Source: Clostridiales bacterium
GTDB lineage: Bacteria > Bacillota > Clostridia > Christensenellales > DTU072
Length of the DNA: 51,074 nucleotides
Reading direction: 5' to 3'
NCBI GenBank assembly: GCA_012520515.1
Contig: JAAYOD010000019.1
Location: 1-51,074 of the forward strand
Below are positions 8,001-14,961 of the stretch, one piece after another. Within the stretch, counting starts at the first letter, position 1; each line of letters opens with the position of its first letter. A program made the translations under genes and the position numbers. The notes below the pieces were generated by a model that saw only the letters and a list, made by a program, of their open reading frames with translations, made no database searches and was not told the DNA's origin.

Positions 8001-10440
8001 TATAAATCACTTTGCTAAAGAGATAACTTTAGCAGAAGGCATTGCTTCATTAAATAGCTATGCTTTCTACAACGCCAGGAACTTGGAAACAATTATGTTG
8101 CCTTCCACTTTAGAGAGCATTGGAGAATATGCTTTTTATGGACTTAGCGCATTAAATAGCGTTACTGTAAGCGACTTTGTAGAGGAGCAAATTGTTATAC
8201 CCAAGCTAAAGACCATATCTTCCTACGCTTTTTATAACACTTGCTTACAATCTTTTGTTGTTCCTGAAAATGTAACAAGAATTGGAGATTTTGCCTTTAG
8301 CGCAGATGATACATCATACCTTAAAGAAATTACTTTTAGTATGAAAGACCTTGAACAAAATAGGCTAGATATAGGGAAGTTTGCCTTTAAGAATAATATT
8401 TATCTAAAGTCTATAGTGTTTGATTGCTTTGTAGATAGTATTGACCAAGGCGCTTTTGATAACTGCATATCATTGCAAGACATAAAGTTTAACTCTGTAA
8501 GAACAGATTCTCAAGGCAAAGCTACAAAAACTTTATCTAGCCAAAGTATTTTTGCAAATTGCAATAACCTAACTGTGTTTGTAAGGCAAACTACTATTCT
8601 AAACAACTTTAAAAGCGTATGGCTAAACGACAACGACAAAAACAAACTTTATCTAGCTGATAATATTGTTAGAGATAATACAAATAATGTTTTTTATGTC
8701 TATGATTCTGGAGATAAAGTCGCAGTTGACGCCTATAACTATTTTGTTTTAGAGATAGCTCAAGGCTCCAGCTCTGTTGCTTACATTAAGAACTATATAG
8801 GCGAATATACAGGAAGATATGTAGATGAGCATCAAGACGACAAAAAAGATACCGATATCGTTATTCCAAACAGTGTAGTTATTGGCGACAGGACTTATAC
8901 CATAACGCAAATAGCTTCTTTTGCCTTTAATGACAAAATTACTAGCGTAACTATTCCTGACTCTGTTGAAGAAATATCGTCTTATGCATTTTATAATGCA
9001 ACAAGCTTAGAGGCAGTTAATCTATCAATAAATAGCAAGCTAAAGACAATAGGCGCGTCAGCTTTTGAAAACTGCTTGTCGTTAACTAGCTTTACTGTGC
9101 CTAACACCGTTGTTAACATTCATCAAGGCGCATTTAGAAATTGTGCTAACTTAACTGATATAAACTTTACACAAGCCACCAACGAACATACAAGCTTAGT
9201 TATTGGCGATTATGCCTTTGAAAATTGCGCAAAACTATCTGCTATAAACATACCAAAACACGCAAGCCAATTAGGCATAGGCATATTTAAGAATGCAAAA
9301 AATCTTGCAAGTGTTAATTTTGATGTTAACGCAAGCAAGCTAAATTCAATTGGCGCATGGGCTTTCCAAAATACCGCCCTTAGCACAATTACATTCCCCC
9401 GCTCATTGCACGGCGTTGGCGACTATGCTTTTGACAGTTGTTTAGAGCTTAATTCTGTATACTTGACAAGAACGGATATACCTTTGACAAGTACGCAAGC
9501 AAATGTATTTAATAACATTCCTAACCCCTTTATAAGAGTGTATGTGCCATACTCTAGCTATAATAATTATGACACTTTGCCAGGCTGGAGAACACGCTCT
9601 GTGCTTGCTGACCAAAAAGATGACAGTGGCAAGTTTAATTATATGCTAACGGGCGCAATGGGCAGTCAAACTGCTATTATTACAAACTATTTAGGCAGTG
9701 AAACCACTCTTTATGTGGATGCTATGATAGAAATTGGCGGCGTGCCTTACCGCGTTAGCGCAATAAGCTCTTATGCAGGCAATATCAAAATTACCAAAGT
9801 GGAGTTTCCTGAGACATCGTACTTAGCTACTTTAAGTGAATACGCTTTTGCAAACTGCACATCGCTAAGAGAAATTCATTTGCCTGATTCTGTGACATCT
9901 ATTGGCGCATATGCCTTTGCTTCTTGCACTTCGCTTACTGATATTACTTTGCCAAAAGGCATTGACTCAATATCAGAGCGTACATTTTCTGGCTGTGAAT
10001 CGCTGAAAGAAATTACTTTGCCCTCAAATGTGCTTTTTGTAGGACAAGCTGCCTTTGTAATGTGTTATAACCTAAACCGTGTTATTGTGGAAATGACTGG
10101 TCCTAGCGTTGCGCCAATTGGAAGCGGAGCGTTTACCAATGTAAGTCAAAACTTAATAATCGTTGTGCCGACAGAACTTAAAACCGCCTTTAAAAATGAG
10201 TGGTATCAATATAGCGACCATATTTATGCCCGTAATGAAATGTATGGCGATTATATCATTCAAGAGAGCGTTGATGCTGTGACAATTGTGCAGTATAACG
10301 GCTATACCGATGGGCTTAACTTTGATGAAATTACTATAAAGGGCAAAAAGATAACTGCGGTTTTGGAAAACGCTTATGTGGATAAAAATCTCACTTATAT
10401 GATAGATGGTGAGTGGAGAAAAAATGGAACAATTTTATGA
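2050..10440 (+). CDS. Giant BspA-like leucine-rich-repeat (LRR_5) surface lipoprotein
   Basis: A 2,796-residue exported lipoprotein. Residues 1-27 form a signal peptide with Arg8-Arg9, a hydrophobic core and lipobox LVAC (Cys27). Residues about 30-275 hold three InlB-B/Listeria-Bacteroides-type repeats ending in motifs such as FYAKW. The rest is about 70 LRR_5 repeats by eye (IGDYAFYGCESL type, about 23 residues each). They fall into blocks, each opened by a beta segment (near 275, 1686, 1940, 2215, 2529, 2734) and closed by a VP...W element (near 1660, 1902, 2172, 2494, 2700). BspA-like proteins are known as surface adhesins or binding proteins; the ligand here is unknown. Anchoring is by the N-terminal lipid, with no LPXTG. 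The AGGAG site touches the ATG at 2050, so a TTG start at 2062 is a credible alternative. The stop overlaps the next gene by 17 bases. Confidence 0.9.
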   Translation: MKALLGSRRLFLILITILFLLATLVACTPSAAITITFNSMGGSQVAPRSVDPNQTELDLPEPEKDGYIFDGWYYNSDYATKVDPKVIPAESVTFYAKWSVKTVLITFLDQDDNVIDSKTVDYNSTISYNELPPPPLIEGYKSEWYTLDNVKVTENILKNVTSDLSLKVVYTQNFGSVSYYVSDKDKDESYTYLSNPEAQLSGYNLYSYSIGLPGEAIDLLSNHPYKEGHSFLGWFYDKALTDKCLTLPDRIPSYDLVLYAGFIDVSEMYKYLTYENVTIDSQSGLSITGLTALGQSQSTIAIPSYIGGKKVLSIGREYVDGSSQLYRVFTSAYLTNIIIPETVISIGAFAFAQNSRLETVTVLANHSTQTHNLISIGTGAFAGCSSLKEVNIPDSVATIGAYAFAGIARTKSDSKVSLNSNAEWAKLDTWYLTDMALEKVNISSGSALTNLRSYAFYNTPMLKSISLPKSFTHVDYAMFDGSSLQKINLFEGNTDLVNVGDAIYSKDKTILFYYPMYASASFTLHENTGVIESNAFYNNKTLTDITFNDKLQTIGASAFENAISLDTIILDTDIPLDNIGAYAFANCQNLKEIVFPHLINTLGQNILYNCSLLTRVSFAGNSLNSIPAYAFYGCENLEEVEIKPNVKSIGDYAFYGCESLTGLDIDTEKSIMDAIGAYSFANCISLEQITLPYELKTIGQYAFAGIDKTMRVRMSLFNTKLETIGDYALKNNSGLDTVSLPQTLLSLGSGAFENCTSLTILQLNSAPSLAAIPDRAFYNCNSINNVVIMPEGLQAIGNYAFYSCSSINYFTLNNVQVIGDSAFENCTGLQEGSNVNQYILPSKLHTLGQRAFANCQNLTSIHIPKDLTAISKEAFLNCAKLTDIVYDANYTLDTIGENSFANCTSLTTFDIPSTLKPRDENQGFIKNPFFGCTALLNFTNYSPNVNNLVVSNGIIFEKTVSFEGTQLYAIYAYPTGRGDEYEVATDVTEINDYAFYGSRITSIFFTQATPEPTRELITLVKIGSYAFASCNMLTSAQLSKRVYEIGNYAFYNAKDLQELDIDPSYAYEDGTTDTPGVYYKVTNLGQNPSNNNLVTLGDYAFAKTAIVTLQVPSRVININKGAFSDCYTLLSVNFDDSYDTNLLSIGDYAFYADNGLTSLTLPVQLKSIGKYAFAYCVNIRDIQFKTSVNANGGDEVELDIGDYAFSNCHFLYTLSLPSSLKSMGEGIFSYASRLKYVNFAPELNLSRTSLAIPKYAFLGDAAIEKISIPYYITNIGDSAFFELALDEVEFLTSPFEQSLSIGDYAFANLQNLHSITLPDRLSEIGNHAFENTRLSNLTYNNSGLDLAVGDYAFRNIDIAAIDINSRIVSLGVGCFSDNRLLTTVNYIGHTDLIIANETYLNSSLREINFDSVPDNVNIGDRAFENTPYLSIVSLSDNGTTMEAENNITIGRRAFYLSGIDNVSIIGQSVYIKDEAFLSAKLTYFNISAHTIFGIGQLALANNLRLSSLQITASDKIEHLGHGFASYNTALQSIELIDPSNKYNACDGVVYSGTALMLYPAGKVGSTYTALNDNYVLTLSDPGDMHDNFGIYFTFDGQSYTKLTSPATWQINTYYTKAVKTIAPYAFAGNTHLRNLILDSGNAVLQKDTTSFVANDASLTFFVPSELVNSYINDWAVNNIAYITKNLDGMVLKLLVSNRYAVEKYTGSQTDIVINSTMVDNDKVYNVVSIADYAFNQNISIKKVSLGPGIEKIGKYAFANCISLTTFTSGSLLTLIKQGGFKNCVNLTSVTLNDGLKTIETFAFDNCVALTDIILPDTIKTIGKYAFANCLSLANVELGQGVEVIMDNAFENCISLVSISIPNSVKEIASSVFANCSTLSYVYVHSTSVPSLKKNGFGFTIEGMRILVANHLLFSFQSATNWRDYANKMLPIEYICKEPGFEDYIIEKISGSNYRLVGYLGNADTIYIESNISQDIIITEISSYAINHFAKEITLAEGIASLNSYAFYNARNLETIMLPSTLESIGEYAFYGLSALNSVTVSDFVEEQIVIPKLKTISSYAFYNTCLQSFVVPENVTRIGDFAFSADDTSYLKEITFSMKDLEQNRLDIGKFAFKNNIYLKSIVFDCFVDSIDQGAFDNCISLQDIKFNSVRTDSQGKATKTLSSQSIFANCNNLTVFVRQTTILNNFKSVWLNDNDKNKLYLADNIVRDNTNNVFYVYDSGDKVAVDAYNYFVLEIAQGSSSVAYIKNYIGEYTGRYVDEHQDDKKDTDIVIPNSVVIGDRTYTITQIASFAFNDKITSVTIPDSVEEISSYAFYNATSLEAVNLSINSKLKTIGASAFENCLSLTSFTVPNTVVNIHQGAFRNCANLTDINFTQATNEHTSLVIGDYAFENCAKLSAINIPKHASQLGIGIFKNAKNLASVNFDVNASKLNSIGAWAFQNTALSTITFPRSLHGVGDYAFDSCLELNSVYLTRTDIPLTSTQANVFNNIPNPFIRVYVPYSSYNNYDTLPGWRTRSVLADQKDDSGKFNYMLTGAMGSQTAIITNYLGSETTLYVDAMIEIGGVPYRVSAISSYAGNIKITKVEFPETSYLATLSEYAFANCTSLREIHLPDSVTSIGAYAFASCTSLTDITLPKGIDSISERTFSGCESLKEITLPSNVLFVGQAAFVMCYNLNRVIVEMTGPSVAPIGSGAFTNVSQNLIIVVPTELKTAFKNEWYQYSDHIYARNEMYGDYIIQESVDAVTIVQYNGYTDGLNFDEITIKGKKITAVLENAYVDKNLTYMIDGEWRKNGTIL
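3933..4024 (+). repeat. In-frame 23-base direct repeats, 69 bases apart, inside the LRR gene
   Basis: The same 23 bases occur at 3933-3955 and 4002-4024, encoding the YAFYGCE core of two consecutive LRR units. The 69-base period equals one 23-residue repeat, so slippage or recombination between copies would add or delete a whole unit without shifting the frame. Confidence 0.8.
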
Positions 10441-10960
10441 GGTTGATATTTGCGGTAGAAATGTTAAATTGCCTATTTTAAATATTGGCAATAACATAAA
10501 CATTGCTTTTTTTAACTTGCATGGCGCGCAAGAGCTGACAGAGCACTGCGCTAAAAACTTAGCGCCGCTTGTTGATGGCGCTGAGGTTATCTTAACTGCA
10601 GAAAGTAAGGGCTTGCAGCTATCTCACTGTGTGGCAAGAGAACTTGGACACGCTAGGTACGCCGTAGCTAGAAAGAGTAAAAAACTCTATATGGCAGGCG
10701 GTATAGAAACTACTGTAAAATCAATTACAACTAAAGATGAGCAAACTCTTTACCTTAGCTATGATGACGCAAAACTGCTTAAGGGAAAGAAGGTTGCTAT
10801 TATAGACGATGTAATATCAACTGGCGGAAGCGTAAGCGGCTTAGAAAAATTAGTTAAGATGGCAGGCGGCATTATTTATAAAAAAGCCTTTGTGCTAGCT
10901 GAAGGCGACGCAAAGAATCGCAACGACATTGTTTTTTTGGCGTCTATACCACTATTATAG
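10424..10960 (+). CDS. Type I phosphoribosyltransferase (adenine/purine PRTase-like)
   Basis: A 178-residue cytosolic enzyme with the classical PRPP-binding signature VAIIDDVISTGGS near residues 124-136 and an upstream hydrophobic flap typical of adenine or xanthine phosphoribosyltransferases. Such enzymes transfer ribose-5-phosphate from PRPP to a free purine base; the exact base is not decidable from sequence. The ATG at 10424 is chosen over 10406 because a GGAG site precedes it. It begins inside the last codons of the giant lipoprotein gene (17-base overlap), suggesting translational coupling. Three bases separate its stop from the GNAT gene. Confidence 0.82.
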   Translation: MEQFYEVDICGRNVKLPILNIGNNINIAFFNLHGAQELTEHCAKNLAPLVDGAEVILTAESKGLQLSHCVARELGHARYAVARKSKKLYMAGGIETTVKSITTKDEQTLYLSYDDAKLLKGKKVAIIDDVISTGGSVSGLEKLVKMAGGIIYKKAFVLAEGDAKNRNDIVFLASIPLL

Positions 10961-10963
10961 ATT

Positions 10964-11827
10964 ATGAAAGAGCGTCTTATTAAGCTTTATAAAAAATGTT
11001 TTCCAGAAGATGGGCAAGCTGTGGCAAAATATATGTTTGACACTATTTTAAGCCCTGAAAATGCCCTTATAGAGTATGATGGCGACATAATAATTAGCGC
11101 AGTTTACCTTGTGGATAAAACACTTTACTATAAAAATAGCGTAGTTTGTATGCCTTACATTGTTGCCCTTGGCACAGATCCTGATTATCGCTATAAAGGT
11201 TATAGCAAAAAGCTTATTATAAGGTGTTTAGAAAAGCTTTATAAAGAAAATTTGCCTTTTGTTGCGCTATATCCCTTTAATCACGCTTTTTATCAAAAGT
11301 TTGGATTTTTTATCGCTTCTTTTGACTACAAGCTATCGGGCAAAAAAGTAAAGTGCAGCATTGAAGACATAAAACAAATTTATCAAAAATTTTGCTCTCC
11401 GCTTGACTACTATATTGTTAGAGATGACAGCTTTTATGACTTTGTATTAGGAATGCTTAACTTAGAGCAAAGAAGCTTTTGTAAAGTAATAGATAACGAT
11501 AATTTAGTTGGATACACAAATGGCGAAGAAAGCCTGCCTGCAGAGTATAAATTAGCAAAAGAGCCAGGCGTTATGGTAAGGATAGTAGATGCAAAAGCAG
11601 CGCTTTCTATTTCTAACTTAACTTTTGATAAAAAGATAATGATAAAGGATGAGCTAATAAAAGAAAATAATTTTTGTTGCAAAGTAGATGGCGGCAAAGT
11701 CATAAAAACTTGCGACTATGATGTAGCTATTGACATAGCGCACTTAGGGGAAATTATTTTTGGAAAAAAGACAATAGACGGTAAAAATGTAAATACCTTA
11801 AATGGATATTTGGCAGATAAATATTAA
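10964..11827 (+). CDS. GNAT-family N-acetyltransferase (Eis-like layout)
   Basis: A 287-residue protein. The N-terminal half carries a GNAT fold, with the acetyl-CoA loop in VALGTDPDYRYKGYSKKLI (residues about 67-85) followed by a helix and the FYQKFGF segment typical of the family. The C-terminal ~130 residues form a second domain resembling the split layout of Eis-like or SCP2-like acetyltransferases. The substrate is unknown. It sits between the PRTase and YycJ genes in the same operon. No good ribosome binding site is visible in the three-base gap, so it probably relies on coupling to the upstream gene. Confidence 0.8.
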   Translation: MKERLIKLYKKCFPEDGQAVAKYMFDTILSPENALIEYDGDIIISAVYLVDKTLYYKNSVVCMPYIVALGTDPDYRYKGYSKKLIIRCLEKLYKENLPFVALYPFNHAFYQKFGFFIASFDYKLSGKKVKCSIEDIKQIYQKFCSPLDYYIVRDDSFYDFVLGMLNLEQRSFCKVIDNDNLVGYTNGEESLPAEYKLAKEPGVMVRIVDAKAALSISNLTFDKKIMIKDELIKENNFCCKVDGGKVIKTCDYDVAIDIAHLGEIIFGKKTIDGKNVNTLNGYLADKY

Positions 11828-11838
11828 AAGGAAACTAT

Positions 11839-12609
11839 ATGATAAAAATTATATCTCTTGGAAGTGGTTCTAAGGGAAATTGTGTTCTTATAAATAATGG
11901 TAAAAATAGACTGCTAATTGACGCAGGACTTAGCATTAATGTAATTTATAAAAAGCTAACTGAGCTTGCTCTTACCTTAAATGACATTGATGGCATTTTG
12001 CTCACTCACGAACATGATGACCATGTAAAGTCAGCAGATGCCTTAAGTCAAGTTATTCCTATTTATTCACACCCAGATACTCTTGAGTTTGTTGCAAATA
12101 AATATGCTATTCCGTTAAAACAGCAAATGCAGATAGAAGAACAAGGCTTTAACATAGGCACTTTTGACATCAAGCCATTTAGGGTAAGCCATGACGCATT
12201 ACATCCTTATGGATTTGTAATAAATGACAGCGACTCTAAAATGGCGTACATAACAGACACAGGCTTTATCTCAAAAGGTTGTATGAAGCTTATAAAAGGC
12301 AGTGATATTGTCATGATAGAGAGCAATCACGATACAGAGTTATTGCAACTTGGGGAGTATCCCCATTTTCTTAAAAGGCGCATTAGCTCAGAGTATGGCC
12401 ACCTAAGCAATGAAGAGTGCGCGCTTACTATCTCTAGCTTAATTGAGTGCGGATCTACTAAATTTATGCTAGCGCACCTAAGCGAAAAAAACAATTTGCC
12501 TGAGCTTGCATACTGGACTACCACCAATTTCTTGGCAAAAAAAGGCATAGATGGCAAAGATTATCAGCTCAAAATAGCCAGTCAAAGACAGACGGTGTTT
12601 TTAGGATAA
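11839..12609 (+). CDS. yycJ: YycJ/WalJ-family metallo-beta-lactamase-fold hydrolase
   Basis: A 256-residue metallo-hydrolase starting with IISLGSGSKGNC and carrying the metal motif THEHDDH (56-62), a later FRVSHDA His, the YITDTGF aspartate and a C-terminal AHLSEKN motif. This combination identifies the YycJ/WalJ (VicX) family, known from the WalKR neighbourhood of Firmicutes and linked to coordination of cell division or wall growth with replication, probably through nuclease activity. The start has AAGGAAAC 5 bases upstream. In Bacillus the gene lies close to rlmH; here two CPBP proteases lie between them. Confidence 0.88.
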   Translation: MIKIISLGSGSKGNCVLINNGKNRLLIDAGLSINVIYKKLTELALTLNDIDGILLTHEHDDHVKSADALSQVIPIYSHPDTLEFVANKYAIPLKQQMQIEEQGFNIGTFDIKPFRVSHDALHPYGFVINDSDSKMAYITDTGFISKGCMKLIKGSDIVMIESNHDTELLQLGEYPHFLKRRISSEYGHLSNEECALTISSLIECGSTKFMLAHLSEKNNLPELAYWTTTNFLAKKGIDGKDYQLKIASQRQTVFLG

Positions 12610-12613
12610 GGAT

Positions 12614-13468
12614 ATGGAGAAAAACAAACTTACTCAAAAAGATGGCGTAATGATATATGTTTTAGGCTTTTTGCTGCTACTTGTGGCAGGGCTTTTAATT
12701 ACGCTTATACCAAGTAACACTAATTTATATGTCTATCTTGCCTTTCTTGTGCCGCAAGGGGCATACCTTGCTGCAATTTTTAGCTACACAAAACATAAAA
12801 AGCTTGAGTTTAAGTTAAATTTAGCTGTTAACGCCAAACAAAATGGCATAAAGTATGCATATGGTGTTATCCTTGGCGCAGGTATATTTTTTTGCGGACT
12901 TATACTTAATTACTTCCTTAAAAAAACATATGTAGTGCTGGGCTTTGACTTAGAAATTACAGTGCCTGTTTTACATTCATGGATTGATTATATTCTTTCC
13001 TTTTTGCTTATTGCAGTACTGCCCGCTATTGGCGAAGAGCTGCTATTTAGAAAGACACTAATTGATAGCTTTAGTAAAATAGGCTCTATAAAAGCTGTAA
13101 TAATTAGCGCAGCTATATTTAGCTTATCCCACCTTAATCCCACACAGACTATATATCAATTTATTTTAGGTCTTATATATGGTTTTGTTTACCTAAAAAC
13201 TAAGGACATTGTAATTACTATAATTGCGCACCTTGTCAACAACTGCTTAGCCTTTTTCTTGAGCTATTTGACAAATCCCCTTATATGGCAACAGCCTAAA
13301 ATTCTGCTCTTTTGCTTTTTAATTGCTTTACCTATAACAATTTTTTGTCTATACCTTATATTAAAGGGCGGTAAGGTAAATAATAAGGCAGAAGAAAAAA
13401 TAAATTCTTATACTATTTCTATTATCGTTGCAATGAGCGTACTTTGGCTTATATATGCTTTTTTATAG
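12614..13468 (+). CDS. CPBP-family intramembrane metalloprotease (first copy)
   Basis: A 284-residue polytopic membrane protein with about eight hydrophobic segments. It shows the three CPBP (CAAX protease/ABI) motifs: GEELLFRK (EExxxR), SHLNP (motif 2 His) and AHLVNN (HxxxN), all expected to lie in the membrane and bind the metal. Family members include Rce1-type CAAX proteases and bacteriocin-immunity proteins, and many are orphan envelope proteases; the substrate is unknown. It starts 4 bases after yycJ with AAGGAT upstream and is followed 10 bases later by a second, diverged CPBP gene. Confidence 0.87.
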   Translation: MEKNKLTQKDGVMIYVLGFLLLLVAGLLITLIPSNTNLYVYLAFLVPQGAYLAAIFSYTKHKKLEFKLNLAVNAKQNGIKYAYGVILGAGIFFCGLILNYFLKKTYVVLGFDLEITVPVLHSWIDYILSFLLIAVLPAIGEELLFRKTLIDSFSKIGSIKAVIISAAIFSLSHLNPTQTIYQFILGLIYGFVYLKTKDIVITIIAHLVNNCLAFFLSYLTNPLIWQQPKILLFCFLIALPITIFCLYLILKGGKVNNKAEEKINSYTISIIVAMSVLWLIYAFL

Positions 13469-13478
13469 GAGAAAATAA

Positions 13479-14501
13479 ATGACAAAAACATTTAAGCTTA
13501 GCGTAATATTCTTTATAAGCACACTATTTTTAGTGGTTATGAGAATAGCGTTTACTTTTATTAATCTAAGCGACAACATCTCAAGCTGGCTTTTTAGCTT
13601 TGCCGTACAAGTTATTGGCATGGGTGTTATTCCTATACTACTTTATAAATACTGGGTAAAGGGCGACATAATAACTGGCTTTTACATCAAAACAAAGCTA
13701 CCTATTAAAATTTATCTTCTTACCATAATTATAGGGCTATTATTCCGCTATATGACCATTGGCGTATCTATAGTTTTTCAAACTATACTAAGGCTACTTG
13801 GCTATACTCACATAAACAGCGTAGGTACTATTTACTCAGGCTGGGAAGTTTTGCTCTTAAGCATAATTACCACTGCTGTTTTGCCTGGCATCTTTGAAGA
13901 AATTACAGACCGCGGTCTATTAATGCGCCTTTTTGACGACATAAAAGAAGATAGAACAAAAATTATTTATATGGCTATACTCTTTGCGCTTGCGCACCAA
14001 AATATTGTGCAAACGGGATACACCTTCGTAGGCGGCCTTGTGCTTAGCTATTTAGCTGTTAAAACAAAGAGCATAATACCAGGCGTTATTGTGCATTTTA
14101 TGAATAATTTATTTAGCGTCCTTAGCGGCTACTCACACCAAAAAGGCGGCATAATTTCTTATTATGAAGATAAGTTTTATGCTTTTGTCAATTCCAACTT
14201 TTTAGTTGCTATGATTAGCTTTGTAATTTGTGGATTTGCAATAGTTTTATTGCTTAAATATATTGGCGACAGCATAAAGAAAGATAGTATAAAAGAAGCA
14301 CCTAGTCAAGTGGACAGCGTTTACACCTATACGCCAACTGGCAGCAATTTAGAACCTTTAAATGACTTGTTTGGCTTTTCCACACCAAAAAAAGAGCTTA
14401 AATTGCGTGCTAAGTGGCATGAGTACGCCTTTTTGTATGGCGCAGCTGGCTTAGGAATTGTCACCACAATATTTACTTTTATTTGGGGATTGTGGCGATG
14501 A
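13479..14501 (+). CDS. CPBP-family intramembrane metalloprotease (second copy, cytosolic tail)
   Basis: A 340-residue polytopic protein related to the preceding gene. Motifs are FEEITDRG (EExxxR), FALAHQN and VHFMNN, so the metal-binding residues are kept. It differs by a hydrophilic insert of about 60 residues between the last two membrane segments (near residues 265-320), ending with a final helix. A tandem arrangement of unequal copies suggests an old duplication with specialisation (inference). The ribosome site AGGAGAAAATAA precedes the ATG. The stop overlaps rlmH by four bases (ATGA). Confidence 0.86.
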   Translation: MTKTFKLSVIFFISTLFLVVMRIAFTFINLSDNISSWLFSFAVQVIGMGVIPILLYKYWVKGDIITGFYIKTKLPIKIYLLTIIIGLLFRYMTIGVSIVFQTILRLLGYTHINSVGTIYSGWEVLLLSIITTAVLPGIFEEITDRGLLMRLFDDIKEDRTKIIYMAILFALAHQNIVQTGYTFVGGLVLSYLAVKTKSIIPGVIVHFMNNLFSVLSGYSHQKGGIISYYEDKFYAFVNSNFLVAMISFVICGFAIVLLLKYIGDSIKKDSIKEAPSQVDSVYTYTPTGSNLEPLNDLFGFSTPKKELKLRAKWHEYAFLYGAAGLGIVTTIFTFIWGLWR

Positions 14502-14935
14502 AAATCAAAATTATTGCCGTAGGCAAGCTAAAAGAAAAGTATTGGACTATGGCAATACAAGAGTATGTAAAAAGAATATCAAGGTACGCTAAAATAGAAA
14601 TTGTGGAAGTTGCTGAAGGCAAATCCTTGCAAGATGAAGGGCAAACTATACTAAAAAATGCGTCGGGCTTTGTAATTGTAACCGATATAAAAGGAAAACT
14701 AGTTACAAGTGAAGAGTTTGCTAAAATTTTTAGCGCGCAAATGATAAATGGTATAAGTGAGTTTTCTATAATAATAGGAAGCAGTCATGGGTTGCACGCT
14801 AGTGTAAAATCTATAGCTACCTTAAGCGTTAGCTTTGGACGAATAACCTACCCCCACCAGCTTATGCGCGTTATACTTAGTGAACAAATTTATCGCGCAA
14901 TAGCTATAAATAACAATCTTACATATCATAAATAG
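14498..14935 (+). CDS. rlmH: 23S rRNA pseudouridine-1915 N3-methyltransferase RlmH
   Basis: A 145-residue SPOUT methyltransferase, slightly shorter than the usual ~156-159. The start IKIIAVGKLKEKYW, the knot segment IIIGSSHGL and the C-terminal block PHQLMRVILSEQIYRA ending in YHK are diagnostic. It methylates pseudouridine 1915 in helix 69 of 23S rRNA on assembled 70S ribosomes. The ATG at 14498 overlaps the CPBP stop as ATGA; an in-frame TTG at 14483 would only add five residues. It ends the operon begun by the giant lipoprotein; I see no terminator behind it. Confidence 0.95.
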   Translation: MKIKIIAVGKLKEKYWTMAIQEYVKRISRYAKIEIVEVAEGKSLQDEGQTILKNASGFVIVTDIKGKLVTSEEFAKIFSAQMINGISEFSIIIGSSHGLHASVKSIATLSVSFGRITYPHQLMRVILSEQIYRAIAINNNLTYHK

Positions 14936-14961
14936 CTATTTTAGGTATAATTATTTACAAA

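Noticed and set aside
10438..10440. UGA at the end of the LRR gene as a recoded codon
   Set aside because: The next gene starts in another frame just upstream with a good ribosome site, and TGA also ends the second CPBP gene; it is an ordinary stop.
14946..14951. TATAAT upstream of the M14 gene as a leaderless promoter
   Set aside because: No -35 hexamer at 16-19 bases and no extended -10; too weak to annotate.
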